A stretch of 64,000 nucleotides of DNA from Petunia secreta (lineage: Eukaryota; Streptophyta; Magnoliopsida; Solanales; Solanaceae): contig JARKIP010000011.1 of the NCBI GenBank assembly GCA_029990175.1, positions 29,548,001 to 29,612,000 on the forward strand. The letters are read 5' to 3'. Positions 22,989 through 35,318 of the stretch are shown in pieces. The notes beneath the pieces were generated by a model, which was given only the letters and a program-made list of their open reading frames with translations, was not told the DNA's origin and ran no database searches. Numbering within the stretch: position 1 is the stretch's first letter; the number at the start of each line of letters is the position of its first letter. The translations under genes and the position numbers were made by a program.

Positions 22989-23539
22989 TACTTGGTCATC
23001 AAAATTTGTTGGTCTTGAAAGAAATAAAAAATGGTAACACATAGAGTGGTACTCTACGTGTTTAGCTCTATAGTATATCATAGTTTGAATAGTCTGATTA
23101 AACACAAAGCATAAGAAAAAATGATTTTTTTATAAACTTGTGCTTTAAAATATGCTAGTGTGATGTTTGTGTGGTGGAGAACCTTTTAAAACATATGGTC
23201 TAAAGCATATTCTTGCATTAGTGTAATTATACTTTCTCATTAAAGATAATTGAAACGCAAAGTTTTAAATTAAATTGTTTCAAATTTAACCGTGTTCATT
23301 TTTACAATGGCCAATACAAAAAATTGTATCATTCTATTGAAGCGGACGAGTACGTTTCAAATTAAATAAAATAAATAGATAAGGCATATGACCTATATTC
23401 TTGGAGTTGTACGGTTTAGAATTATAATCCTAGAATAGAATTTGAGATTGCACTTATTCTTGATTATCCTTAATTCCAATCCTCGAATTTGAGAACAAAT
23501 ATAATTTGAGATTGTACTTATTTTGAGGTTGTTTGGTTC

Positions 23540-24730
23540 ACTGTATTTGCTAACTTAATCCCTATATTAAGTTTATCCCTTGTTTGGTATACTATTCCAA
23601 TACTATTAATCCTAATATAATTTAGACCTTGTTTGGCCAAGCTGCAAAACACTGATTATTTTAAAAAATACTTTTATCAAGAGTACTTTTCGAATAAGTA
23701 CTTTTAAATAATAAGCAGTTTGTGTTTGACAAACTTATATAAGAAGTACCTTTTTAAATAAATTGTGTTTGGATAATCTTTACAAAAGATATTTTTGGGT
23801 GTCCAATTACGAAAAAGGATAATATTAAGATTCATTTCGTGAACAATATTATTAAAACGTAAAAAAGATTTAAATATAATTTATAAAAGACTTAATTTAA
23901 TATTTATTTTCATTATGTTTAAACTTAAATTATAAATAAAAATATATATTATGGTTTTAATGAATAGGAATAAAGTTAAACTAAAAGAGACAAGTGGAGA
24001 ATAAAATTTTAATTATATTTGAGAGCTATATTTGTTAAACTAATTAGAAATAGTATTATGAATAAATATTTTTGGGAAGGATACTTTTGTCTTGAAAAAT
24101 TAATAAATTGTTTTTGCTTCTAGGTTGAAACAGAAATTTGTAGGTTCTCACTTCTCACTAACAACAAAAAAAGCTGCTTTTACTTCTTCTCAAAAGTACT
24201 TTTTATTTTGGCCAAACACCTCAAATTTCCTCAAAAGTACTTTTGGCTTCCCATAATCTTGGCCAAACAGGCTAGTAATACATCAATTGTGATATGACTT
24301 AATACCAAGGCCAACATGGTATGTAATACCAGGTTTAAAAATACATGGATAAAATAATAAAATGACAAAAATACCCACCATTAAATCCTTTATACCAAAA
24401 ATTCATACAGAAGTTCGAGGGTATAATTGAAAATAAAATTTTATACTGTTTTATACCAAACATAAGTTTAAGTTATACATAGTATATCTAATTTTAATAC
24501 AATGAACCAAACACATGGCTAAAACACAATCCTTCCATTATTAATCTCTTTATTATGCATTAGTGATCTTTGTATTACTAATCCCTGCATAACTTCGTTC
24601 TCTACTAAACGATCCCTTATATGGTATTGATACACATTTTATACCAAAATAATTACTGTATTAACTACCTTACATAAGATATGGGACAACAATCCTGGAT
24701 AACCCCTTTGTAACTAAACGACCCCTAAAA
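23540..24730. mobile_element. Nested MITE pair
   Basis: The outer element begins ttgtttggttcactgtatt and has matching aatacaatgaaccaaaca and actaaacgac-type sequence on the right. An inner element (about 23628-24275) has inverted ends ccttgtttggccaagct / cttggccaaacaggc and sits inside it. The AT-rich interior has no gene. Outer borders are approximate. Confidence 0.55.
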
Positions 24731-24924
24731 GGGTTGCTGGGATTTGGGACTAAAAGCCTGGATAAGTTTAAAAGTGGCTCAAAACTATATATATATATAT
24801 GTGCTTAAAGGTCTATTAATGGGTATTTGGTTATCCGTAACTCAAAAAATTATGAATTTATAAGCTATTTATAATAAGCCAAAAGTAAAATTAAAATAAG
24901 TTAAAAGTGAAAAGTTAGAAAATA

Positions 24925-25196
24925 CTCCATCCGGTCATATTATTTGATTTTTTGATTGTTTTCACACAGATCAAGGAATCCACATTTTAGCATTAATTAA
25001 ATATGTCATTTACTAAATTAACCTTCATCTCTTTTAAAATTTACTCATAGAAAATTGTGAGATCTTTATGTGTTTAATTTATTAACAAGAGTAACTTTGG
25101 AAAGTCAAAACAAATAACATCTTGATGTTTGAAAAAATTAAATATTTTGGACTTAAGAAAAAATACTAAAAATTATATAAAGTGGACGGGAGGGAG
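24925..25196. mobile_element. Stowaway MITE
   Basis: Ends ctccatccggtcatattatttg and aaagtggacgggagggag form Stowaway-type inverted repeats, with a TA target duplication at 24923-24924 and 25197-25198. Confidence 0.88.
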
Positions 25197-25198
25197 TA

Positions 25199-25821
25199 CT
25201 TACTAACTTATCAAAAGTAATTTATAAATAACTTATGACTATAAACTAGTTAACCTGCTCTAATTGTGCTGTAGTTTGTACTTTGAACTACAGAACTCTA
25301 AACAAGTAGTAGAAATCAGTGGAACACACCTGGACAAATTCTCGCTGGCGACCCTCTTCTTCGTCTTCACTTGGTCCTGCTTCTCAGAGTCCAAGTACGC
25401 GCTATTTTACTTGGTAACTAGGCAAATTAAATCATTACTCATGTCTCACCTATTATTTGACACTTTCCAGTTTTCTACTAATTTTCTTGATTCCTGACTT
25501 GTATTCTCTATAACATCCTTTTCATTGTCTTGTGAACATATATTACTAATTTATAATCTACTAGATAGAAAGGTTCTACAAACTAGCTTCATTTTATTCT
25601 AACTTAGCTGATAAATTTACTAATCTGCTACTGCTGTTTCAATAAATTATGGCAACATAAAAAGAGCCTTTTAGAAATCCGATTGAATCGAATTAATTTC
25701 AGTTCGATTTCGATGTTATTTTTGCCAAACTGAAGACAAAAGATCGAATAACCGAATGCTTACCACTACATATGCTCGGTATTGCAATCACACCTTTTAA
25801 GTTTACTAACTAACTGAAACT
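25199..25821. other. Upstream region of the mTERF gene
   Basis: AT-rich unique sequence with no supported coding exon. It contains the mTERF promoter and leader. I saw no clear TATA box or repeat. Confidence 0.3.
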
Positions 25822-27201
25822 ATGGCCTTAAAGATTATCAGATCCTTTTGCAAGTCATTCTCCATTCCCACTACTGTTATTCCAAATCCAACTATCCGCT
25901 ATTTATGCACTAACCGAACAGCTTCAAAACGAATATCCCAACTTCGATATCCTCTACAATTCCAAGATAAATCCCCTCAAAGGAATCTCATTGTGGTGTC
26001 AAGTCTTCTGAAAAGATATGGTTTTCCAGCCTTAGAACTCCCCGATTTCCTCGAGAAGAATCGTCGTTTGAAACTAGACCCCACCAAAATTGAGAAATCC
26101 ATTAAGATTTTGTTATCTTTGAAACCCTCTCAAGAATTTCTTTTGTCCATGATAAATAGTTGTCCGAGGATTCTTGAATATGACTTGATAAAGAATTGGG
26201 AAGCAGGCTTCCGAGGAGTAGAGGGGTCCAATTTATCCTCCTTGGCTATTGGGAATATTCTGGAAGTCTCGATGAAGTTTGAACTAGATTATGATTGTGT
26301 TATGGAGTCTCTGAAATGCTTGAAAGATTTAGGGGTTAGTGATATTACTCTAAATAGGGTGTTGGAGTCATATCCCATGGTAACTATGATGTCTGCGGAC
26401 AAGATTCATGAGGTTGCTAAATTCGTCATTGATGCCATTGGGATTGGGAAGGTTGGATTTGATCGCATTCTCTATGCCTATCCAGGCGTTTTGGCATTTC
26501 GGATTCAGAATAAGGTTAAGAGATTGCTTGACGAATTTAAAGTTCTGGGTTTTAAAGCGGAGGTGGTTAAGAAACAGGTTCTGAGAGATCCTAGAATTCT
26601 TGCATTGGAAGCTGGGGAGCTTTCGCGGTGTTTGCAGCTAATTAAGAGTTTGAAATGTAGGGAATCTGTTAAGGCGGATATTTTACATGAGGGGACTTTT
26701 AGGGCTGGGTATGAGGTGAAACTAAGGGTTGATTGCTTAGTCAAACATGGGCTAACCTTGAGGGATGCTTACTCTGTGTTATGGAAAGAGCCGAGAGTGA
26801 TACTTTATCAGATAGAGGATATAGAGAAGAAGATCCATTTTTTAGTGCATGCGATGAAGGTTGATATTCAGGGCCTTGTTGAACTTCCAGAGTACCTGGG
26901 AGTCAATTTCGAGAAACAGGTTGTACCAAGATTCAAGGTAATTGACCATTTAAGAACAATAGGAGGACTTGGTGATGAGGTGGGGTTGAGGGAGATGATT
27001 AAACCGAGTAGACTGAAATTTTATAATCTTTATGTCAAGCCTTATCCGGAGTGTGAAAGATTATATGGAAGATTTGCAAGAAATGATGAGGTGAAAAGTC
27101 GACATCCAGTGGGAATGTGGAAGCTTTTCAAACCAGAAAAGAATCCAGAATCCAAACAAGATATTATGAACATTAAGTTGTATATGGATTCGCTGGCTTG
27201 A
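25822..27201 (+). CDS. mTERF family protein, organelle-targeted, 459 aa
   Basis: Single exon from an ATG to TGA. The first ~35 residues (MALKIIRSFCKSFSIPTTVI...) are basic and hydroxylated without acidic residues, as expected for a mitochondrial or plastid presequence. From about residue 60 there are repeated ~35-residue helical mTERF motifs with the LxxxP signature: ILSLKPSQ, RVLESYPMV, RILYAYPGV, KQVLRDPRI and VLWKEPRVI. The C-terminus KPYPECERLYGRF is typical of plant members close to Arabidopsis mTERF15 (from memory; assignment not tested). Family members bind organellar nucleic acid and affect transcription or intron splicing. Being intronless is normal for this plant family. Its 3' region is followed at about 27.57 kb by a LINE tail. 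Confidence 0.92.
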   Translation: MALKIIRSFCKSFSIPTTVIPNPTIRYLCTNRTASKRISQLRYPLQFQDKSPQRNLIVVSSLLKRYGFPALELPDFLEKNRRLKLDPTKIEKSIKILLSLKPSQEFLLSMINSCPRILEYDLIKNWEAGFRGVEGSNLSSLAIGNILEVSMKFELDYDCVMESLKCLKDLGVSDITLNRVLESYPMVTMMSADKIHEVAKFVIDAIGIGKVGFDRILYAYPGVLAFRIQNKVKRLLDEFKVLGFKAEVVKKQVLRDPRILALEAGELSRCLQLIKSLKCRESVKADILHEGTFRAGYEVKLRVDCLVKHGLTLRDAYSVLWKEPRVILYQIEDIEKKIHFLVHAMKVDIQGLVELPEYLGVNFEKQVVPRFKVIDHLRTIGGLGDEVGLREMIKPSRLKFYNLYVKPYPECERLYGRFARNDEVKSRHPVGMWKLFKPEKNPESKQDIMNIKLYMDSLA

Positions 27202-27572
27202 GTTCTGAATCCTTCCTCTAAATAGTACCCGAAAATACCTCTTTGTAGCATTCTGTTGGAAGATACTTTTCTGAGGTATGGTTCTCATTCTTAAAATTTT
27301 CATATGCTTTGTTCGGCTTAGTAGTTTCATTATTTGTATTGGCAGATCTGTTACTAAGAATTTCATGTTGCAGCAGCTTGCAATTTCTCTACAATTCAAT
27401 TTTATATTTTTCTTCCAAATATCTATTTACAGTGGGAAGCAAAGATAGGAGCATTTCATTTTGCTGGCCACTTTTGGTAGGCCTATATACTTGTCACATC
27501 GATCATATGGTCCCAATTTTAAGTGAATTTAAATACTCCGGTGCCACTTTTTTGCTTGCTCTCTTGTTTTTT

Positions 27573-28360
27573 TTCCTTTTTTTTTTTTTTTTGGGGAGAA
27601 AGGTAACAGTGTATTCATTAGCAGTAGGGAAATGCTGGAAACCATATTTACACTTAACAAGTGATGAGCAAAAAACCTTACAATGACCCTAATAGGTCTA
27701 GCAAATTTTCAGTTTCTTCTACATAACATTTTTTACACCAAAAAATAAATGACTAAATGCAGTTCATCTTAATTTTCTGAATGGTACTGCCGTTGTCTTC
27801 AAAACACCTGCTATTCCCCTCCCTCCAAATAGTCCACCAAATGCACCCTAGGATAGCTTTCCACCACTTCTTTTGTGCTTTGTTGCCTTCTGGTCTGTAC
27901 CAACAATGAAGCAGCTCTAGTGTTCTTTGGCATGGTCCATCTGAGACCAATTAAGTTAAGGAATAATTTCCAAAGTTGTGTAGCTACTCACAGTGAAAAA
28001 ATAAATGCTGATTATCCTCTTCCTTCTCTTAGCTACCAACCAGCTGAAACCATTAACTTTAAAAGGAATTTTGGCTTTCCATATGTTCTTCCAAGGCCAA
28101 CAAAACTGGTGTTGGCCTTAATCAAGTTGATAATGATAAGCAGACCTCACTGTAAACTTCCCCTTGCAGTCAATCCTCCACGGTAGAGAATCTGCTTCAG
28201 TTGTTCAACCTTGGAGTAACTCCAATTCCTTGAGCAGTTCAGCAGCTCTTTCCACCTCCCAATCATTCAAAAATCTTCTAAATGAAAGATCCCATCCATG
28301 TGGTGTCTATATTTGCTCAATATGTTCACTGAAGAAGATCAGATATATATTATGATAATA
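27573..28360 (-). mobile_element. LINE (L1-type) 3' fragment
   Basis: On the minus strand, decayed codons encode the zf-RVT-like region (NIWKAKIPFKVNGFSW) and the terminal CIWWTIWREGNSRCFED motif of plant L1 ORF2. About 160 bp of 3' UTR and a poly(A) (T run at 27573-27590 on +) follow. The frame is broken repeatedly, and 5' parts (endonuclease and reverse transcriptase core) are absent. Confidence 0.82.
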
Positions 28361-30302
28361 AAAAACCTTTATATATTATGATAATAAAAAACCTTTCTCT
28401 TCTTCCCTGCAATCAATAACCAAGCTCACTGTCCCATTATGTACTCCTGAATACTCTTTAACAGTAGAGTCAGAAAATAATCATTCATTAGTCATCCCTT
28501 CAGAACCACAAAAAAAAAAAAAAAAAAAAAGTAATAGGTTCACTGACAATGTTATCATCACAGACAATCAAAGAGAAAGCTGAATCAATTTTGGCTGCGG
28601 TTCTTCATTTTTCCTTGTATAGTTATATCTTAGTTTGACTATTTTGGATTATATCATAATTTATCAGCTTAATTCAGTCCAACTTGGATTATATTTCCTT
28701 AGAGCCCATTCAATATAGTTAACTGATTAAAAATTGTAGTACTAGGTTGATAGATTTAGCCTTCATTTTTTACTTTATTGTTAGTTTTGTTTTTTCCCCA
28801 TTTAATAAGGTCATGTGACTTTTATTGCCAACAGGGTCCAAAAGATGCACAGTTTTATAAAAAAGGGGAATGATTCCTATAGAAAACTTAAGGAACGGGC
28901 AAAGCCAAGAAGTTGAGGTGCATCATTTTAATGTATTGAGTTTGTTCCATCAAAACAAATTCAACAAACTCCTAGCTTTATGGAGGTGAAGGTTTGAAGC
29001 ATCTCAAATTCACGTCCCAAAATGCAGCTTGTTATTGGTTAACACCAACTGATGTAAGCAGTTTTCACATTGGATGGAGTCTCCCAGTGAATTTTCAAAA
29101 GATTCTGATACATGTTAGAGAGCTCTCTTGCAAGAGAATACTGCAAACTAAAGAAGACTCGCATCCTCCACGCCTCCCTTGCACATACACATATGTTTAT
29201 CTTGGCTTAAGTCCATTTTGTTGAAGATTATAGCTGAAACATGTTAGTTTTGAAATTTCTTCCAAACCCATAAATTTGTTGCTGTTTGAGCTTTGTAGTT
29301 TATGATAACATTTCCTCAGAGTGTAGGTGCCTTTTACGACTCTTCTCTATCTCAACATTTAGGTGAATCTGCTCCAGCTTGTACACTATAGCAAAGAGCT
29401 CTTCTAGTTCTTCATCTTGAAAGTCTATCGTGAAAGTGATTTTCCAGTTATTACTACTTTGGATTGTGAAATTGTATAACCAGGCTGTGAACTTTTGATA
29501 CAAGCTGGATTATATTTTGTCAAGTACTTATTTTTTTCTTGTTAAATAGATCAAAGTTTTTCATTTTTCTTCTTTGAATAAAATTGGTATCTTTGTCAAA
29601 TTTTACTTTAGTAGGTGAGAGAGAATCAAATTTATCTATATCTTTTAACCAGACAACAAAAATGGAGCTTTAATGCCACGATTTAACTAGATAGTTGAAC
29701 TGGTGGCTACAATTTGTAGTTGTAGCTGGGTGATTGCTCCGTATCCCGTTTTAGGGGCATCGCTTAAGACTAAACCAACGTTTGCAAATTATTTAGAATA
29801 TACACCACTGATTTGAGTGGCACTTCAATTTAAAAATTTAAGTTTTTGCAGTTCAAAGTTCAAACTTCAAGCCTGGCGTCCTGAATTCCAGTTATAAACC
29901 AAACTGAACTTTGGAAAATCGAATTGAACCCAACTAAACAATTTTGAATTTTCATTTTTACTAAATCAAAATTCCTAAAATCTAATCGAATTATTCCAAT
30001 GCCCACCACCATCATTTGACCAGGGGGCCTTTAAAAATCGACATTGAGTGGAAAAGAAAGTTTTAAACATCTTTTCAATACCTGTAATCAAATTGATAAT
30101 GAAAAGTAAAACTATGCTATTTCCACCACCATCCACACGTGCACATGGTATCATCATTTATCAATCACAAAAGATAGGTCTATTGTGTGTGTCTTTTTCT
30201 GACACTTGGACAAAAAAATGAGACAAAATTACCACCTTGGTCGTCTATACATGTTCAGATTAGTTGATAGGAAGAGAAAGAACACAAGGCTTTGCACATA
30301 AC
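28361..30302. other. Intergenic region without a supported gene
   Basis: Two direct copies of a 25-bp segment (tatattatgataataaaaaacc) lie at about 28349-28400, and an A(21) tract at 28510-28530. Short open frames around 28994-29224 (+) and 29300-29503 (-) have no recognisable domain and are not called. Confidence 0.4.
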
Positions 30303-30326
30303 AGAAAGAAAGAAAGAAAGAAAGAA
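30303..30326 (+). repeat. (GAAA)n microsatellite in the 5' leader
   Basis: About five GAAA repeats end directly before the ATG of the monooxygenase gene, so repeat length sets the distance just upstream of the start codon. The tract itself has an open frame leading into the gene from an ATG at 30264. Confidence 0.9.
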
Positions 30327-32902
30327 ATGAGAAAACCAAAAGCAGTGATTGTTGGAGGTAGCATAGCAGGTATATGCAGTGCACATGCTCTCATCAGAGC
30401 AGGTTGGGATGTTATGGTTCTTGAGAAAACTCCTATACCTCCAACTGGTAGCCCCACTGGTGCTGGTCTTGGACTTGATCCTTTGTCTCAGCAAATCATT
30501 GAATCTTGGATTCAACAACCCCACCTTCTTCAACAAATCACCTTGCCTCTTACCATTGATCAAGTAAGTGTACATCAAGAATTTCCATCTTTTTTTAACT
30601 GTTAGCATATTGCTCTATTTACTAGATATTAGATAGTTTTGCCCCACTATCGGCGGATTCATGATTCGAATTTTATTATGCGATTTCAGGGTATACCATG
30701 TTCAAAATGAATTATTTTACTTATTTAGTAGATTTTTTAATACATATATATACCGTTTGAGCTAAAGCTATTTGTTTAATGTGTGAAACCATCTTGACTA
30801 AAAGCTTAAACCGTTAGAGAAGAATACATGCTTTAGTTACTTAATTATGTCTTCAACACGCTTTTCACGGTGGGCTTGATTCTTCCTTTTTATAATGAGC
30901 CAATCAAGTTGAAATTCGTTTGACAATGGGCAGCAGTGAAACTCGAACGCAAGATCTTTGCATACTCTTATACCATGTTGAAGTGTGTGATTTCAGATGA
31001 ACCCGCCCTAGACTCTACATCCGCTCCGACTATGCTAATTAACACCTCATATTGGTTTTTGACTTCAAATAGAGATGTTTAGCTGATTCAATGTTTCTTC
31101 TAATTTATTTTTGGGGGTGTTTTCCCCTGTGCGTTTTATATGATACTACAAGTGATGTGTGTAATTTGGTTATCAGTAGCTAATTAGTTGCAAACTTGGG
31201 ATTCCTCAACTTGGATTTTCGTCCTATCCTCATTCATGAACTTATGGTCAATTATAGAATCAGGCAACAGATGGAGAAACAAAAGTGAGCCGGGTGTCGG
31301 CAAGGGATGAACATTTTAATTTCAGAGCAGCTTATTGGACTGATCTCCATAGCCTTCTGTACAATGCACTGCCACAAGGTATTGTTTTGTGGGGTTACTT
31401 GTTCCTCTCTTTCTCAATGTACGATGATAAATCGAAAGTGAAAGTTGAAACAAAAGTTCTTGAAACGGGTAGTACAATTGACTTTGTTGCTGATTTGCTT
31501 ATTGCTGCTGATGGTTGTCTATCTTCAATCCGACAAAGTTTCATTCCCGATCTTAAACTGAGGTTAGTATATAAAGTCAACTAATGTTCTTCTTTTCCTA
31601 GCATATAGTCGAGGAAATGCAACAGTTTGATCATTTTGGTGACTCCTATTTCCTGGTAGATATTCAGGTTACTGTGCGTGGAGAGGAGTTCTTGATTTTT
31701 CCAACAAGAAACACTCAGAAGCCATTATTAGCCTTAAGAAATTGTATCCAGATCTTGGGAAATGCTTGTACTTTGACCTGAGCACTGGAAGTCATAGTGT
31801 ATATTATGAGCTATTGAACCAGAGATTCAATTGGATATGGTACATTAATCAGCCCGAACCAAACCTCAAGGTAATGTGCTTGTCTAATCCAGTGACATGG
31901 TTGTTAGAGTAATGCTATTCATGAATATACTGTGACTTGTGAATTGTGATGGGCTGCCAGCCAGCGTAACATGGTATATTATTGTCCATCCTCGTATTAG
32001 TGAGTATTGGAATTAAAAGGACCTTTATAAAGTAGAGTGCTATAGGTGATTCATACAGCTAATCCAAATTGATTTGAAACTGACACTTGGTTGATTTTAT
32101 TATTTGATTGATTTAAAGTGAACGTAGAACTACTGATTATTATGAACGGATCAACATATACATCAAATCAGATAATGGTTGGAAACTGGGAGAGTGGATG
32201 GACGTTTTGCTTTTTCGAAACAAAAAATCTCATATACAATTGTAGGAGGAAGTTCAACCCAGTTTGAGTGTTCCCTAGAGGGGGAGACAAGGGGGCTTTG
32301 AGGCCTTTGATATCATTACTATATATTTTTTCTAGAACACTATCTCTAGTATTGTCTGTTTATATTGGAAGTATCTAATTCTGAAGAGCAGTATCTGTGA
32401 TGAAATTCAGGGGAATTCAGTGACAATGAAGGTTAGCAAAAACTTGATTCAGAACATGCATGAAGAAGCTGAGAAGACTTGGTCTCCTGAATTGGCCAGG
32501 GTAATTAAAGAAATAAATGAGCCTTTCCTAAATGTGATATATGATTGTGATCCTTTGGAGCAGCTTTTCTGGGACAAGGTGGTGTTGATTGGAGATGCAG
32601 CTCACCCTACTACTCCTCATGGTTTGAGAAGTACAAACATGTCTATATTGGATGCAGCAGTTTTAGGCAAATGCCTAGAGAAGTGGGGAGTAAAAAATCT
32701 GAACTCTGCCCTTGACGAGTATCAGTCCATTAGGCTGCCAGTTGCTTCAAAACAGGTTTTATATTCAAGGAGACTAGGTCGCATTAAACAAGGTTTATCA
32801 CGCCCGTCCTTTGATCCAAAAACTGCACGTCAAGAAGATTTTGAAGAGCTTCAGCAAAGAAACATGCCTTATTTCGATGATATTCCTTCCATACTGAAGT
32901 AA
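30327..32902 (+). CDS. FAD-dependent monooxygenase, 414 aa, four exons
   Basis: Exons 30327-30563, 31258-31562, 31660-31870 and 32411-32902, with GT-AG introns and one continuous frame. The N-terminus has the FAD-binding Rossmann motif VIVGGSIAGICSAHALIRAGWDVMVLEK. The middle has the DG motif (LLIAADGCLSSIR) and the C-terminal part the GD motif (VVLIGDAAHPTTPHG), all hallmarks of group A flavoprotein hydroxylases. Closest in feel are proteins named 2,6-dihydroxypyridine or 6-hydroxynicotinate 3-monooxygenase-like, or FAD/NAD(P)-oxidoreductase (from memory). Substrate is unknown. No transit peptide or membrane segment is evident. I chose ATG 30327 over the in-frame 30264 because the added residues are encoded by the GAAA microsatellite and the Rossmann motif normally starts at the N-terminus. 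Confidence 0.9.
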
Positions 32903-35318
32903 TTTCACTGCTAGCATGGTGATTAGAGCATTGTTGGCTGCATGATTGAGCCTCGACCATTCTATATATATATATATGCCCATTTTGCATACGATCTGCA
33001 TATTCTGATGCACCCAACATACTCATTAATAGTGCCTCATGAGTGTAGTATAGTGCAAATAAAGTACTTGATAATCGTCAATAAATAAAGTATTTATCGT
33101 TGCTTATTCATGTTTTATTAATGAATAAAACTATAGACGCAGAGTGATCTTTCATTGCCTATTTTTAATGTTCGGGCCTCATGTATGATGTGAAATGCAA
33201 ATTAAGATGATATCTCATTATTTAAGTATGTTATCGCAAATAAAAATATACATAAACATATAATCTCTTCAACAATATATAATTTTTAGATAAGAGAGTT
33301 CACATAATTCAACATTCTCTCAATAGATTGAGATCATGAATTCTACTTCAACTGTCGCTCATAACCGAGTCTTGGCACCTACTGTCAACTAAATACTTTG
33401 ACGTGCTTGGTCCGAGAAAAGACACTACCCAGACCCTCTTCAATATATACCCACATAGCAATAGAGCCAGACCCAGGCCATTGTTTGGTTTACGCAAATT
33501 GTTTCTTCACGTTATGTTGTGGACGATCCAAATGTCCAGTCATGGACATGCAGGAGATGTTAAGTGTTCCACATTGATTGAGAGAATGAATTGTTGTCTT
33601 CTTATATGATCATGGCAATCTCGCCTCATGAGTTAGCTTTTGGGTTGATCTAGAAACAATATCCACTCCCCGACTTCCGTTACACAAAAACAATCACATA
33701 AATATTTACATATATGCAATGCAGATTGGCTAACCAATCTGAGTTAAGCTAGATACCTCTTGGGCGTAGGGCCTCCGCTTTATCCTCTAGACCTAGTTTT
33801 TTTCCAGTTTAGATGAAATATATGCATAGTCCCTTGGATTGCTTGTATGTGCCCCTTAATCTCTATTACGATATAAGTTTATAGATAAAGACAATTTACA
33901 TAATCCAAGATGGTATTCCTAGATTGGGATCATAGAGTTCGACTCTCATAGCTCGAGACCGAGCACTAACTGCCAAACAAATTCTTTTGATGTGCTTGGT
34001 CCAGGAAGAGAATTACTCATCTGCGTGAATGTTGTGAACAGGGCAGACCAAAATAAGACACTTGGGCCTGTAAGTGGTTTTATATTGGGTAAAAGGATTA
34101 AACAACCCAACAAAAGGTACTGGACTATAATTGGGACTCAGGTTGAAATACAAGAATTATTACAAGTATCAAGCTGAACAAAGGAAAAGGTTATGCAAAT
34201 TGTGAAAATGCCTAAAGCAAAGTCTACCTCTCATCCTCTTTCTTCTGAGCTTCTCACCTCAAATTCTATCTGAATTCTCTCATCCCTATTCCTATCCTAT
34301 CTATCTACGTTACTTGTTATCTTCAATTCATGTTCTTTCATATATTGTAATTGTTCTTCAAGCTTAGTGAAAGTACTTGTTTTTCTTGATACTGTTACCT
34401 TGAGTTACCGGTTGTTACGGTGAATAATGTGAATTACGCTTGTCCCAGACTTGCATATCTAACATATCAGCGGTTAACAAATGTTTATCCCTTTAGCACA
34501 TTTGGTGCGGTATATGTTAACTTGGTATTAAACGACAAGAAAAAAAAAAAAAAAAACTTTTTCTAAGGGAACGCTAATTCAGTAACTCTCAACAAGATTC
34601 TTCAACGTGTTCGGCCAAAGAAATGACTCACGCCTGCACGTTGAGATTAGTAATGCATATCTCAAATATATAAATAAAGGTCTCATTTTTGACAGATTAA
34701 AGATTTTAAATAAGATGTAAATAAGATTAAATTATGTTTCTTCATTAGCAAACCTGGTGTGGTGTTGTCAATTTTGTTATTTAATGGACAAAGAAAGAGA
34801 GCCTTATGAAACCAGTTTGAGAACTGAGGGTAAACAAAAAAACCTATGAGAATAGGACGGAATTCCAGTTCTTAAAGCCTTGTGTGAATTATTAACAGAG
34901 AGACTATTATGTAAGGGAAATTCAGCAGTCCATTGAGATCCAATTAAAGTTCATGCACGATTCTGTTGATATCAATGTACTATACGCAGGAGTTTACCAA
35001 ATCTCAGCAGCTATCCGCGAATAAACAACAAACATTCCCTTGTTGAGAATAAGTACAAGCAGCACTCTCAAGAAATAACAACTTATTAAGTCATTCATTG
35101 TTTCTCAGTTCGAGTGAAGTAAGAATACAACATTGTAAATGACATATCAGTTGCAGGTCCGACTTGGCCTAGCTTATGTCAACTTCATCCAAATGCAATG
35201 GGAAAATCATACATTCATAACTCCTCAAGTAATACTCCTACCAAAACTTACATGAATAAACCATTGACAAGAGAGCGAATACAGCTTCCAAAAGGCACAG
35301 TGAAATTGAAGTATACGA
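32903..35318. other. Intergenic region with degenerate repeats
   Basis: Two diverged copies of a ~130-bp segment ending tttgacgtgcttggtccgag / tttgatgtgcttggtccagg lie at 33285-33425 and 33890-34020. An A(19) tract lies at about 34539-34557. The stretch 34030-34500 has retroelement-like character but no borders I can prove. No gene seen. Confidence 0.45.
33557..33655 (+). repeat. Possible TRIM / solo-LTR fragment
   Basis: It starts tgttaagtgttccacattga and contains cctcatgagttagcttttggg, strings typical of plant terminal-repeat miniature retrotransposons. The 3' border and target duplication were not found. Confidence 0.35.

Noticed and set aside
29300..29503. Minus-strand 67-aa frame (EELEELFAIVYKLEQIHLNV)
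   Set aside because: It has some helical character but no domain, no neighbouring exons and no clear promoter; insufficient support.
34030..34520. Possible LTR with promoter-like sequence
   Set aside because: I could not find TG...CA ends, a target duplication or a second LTR.
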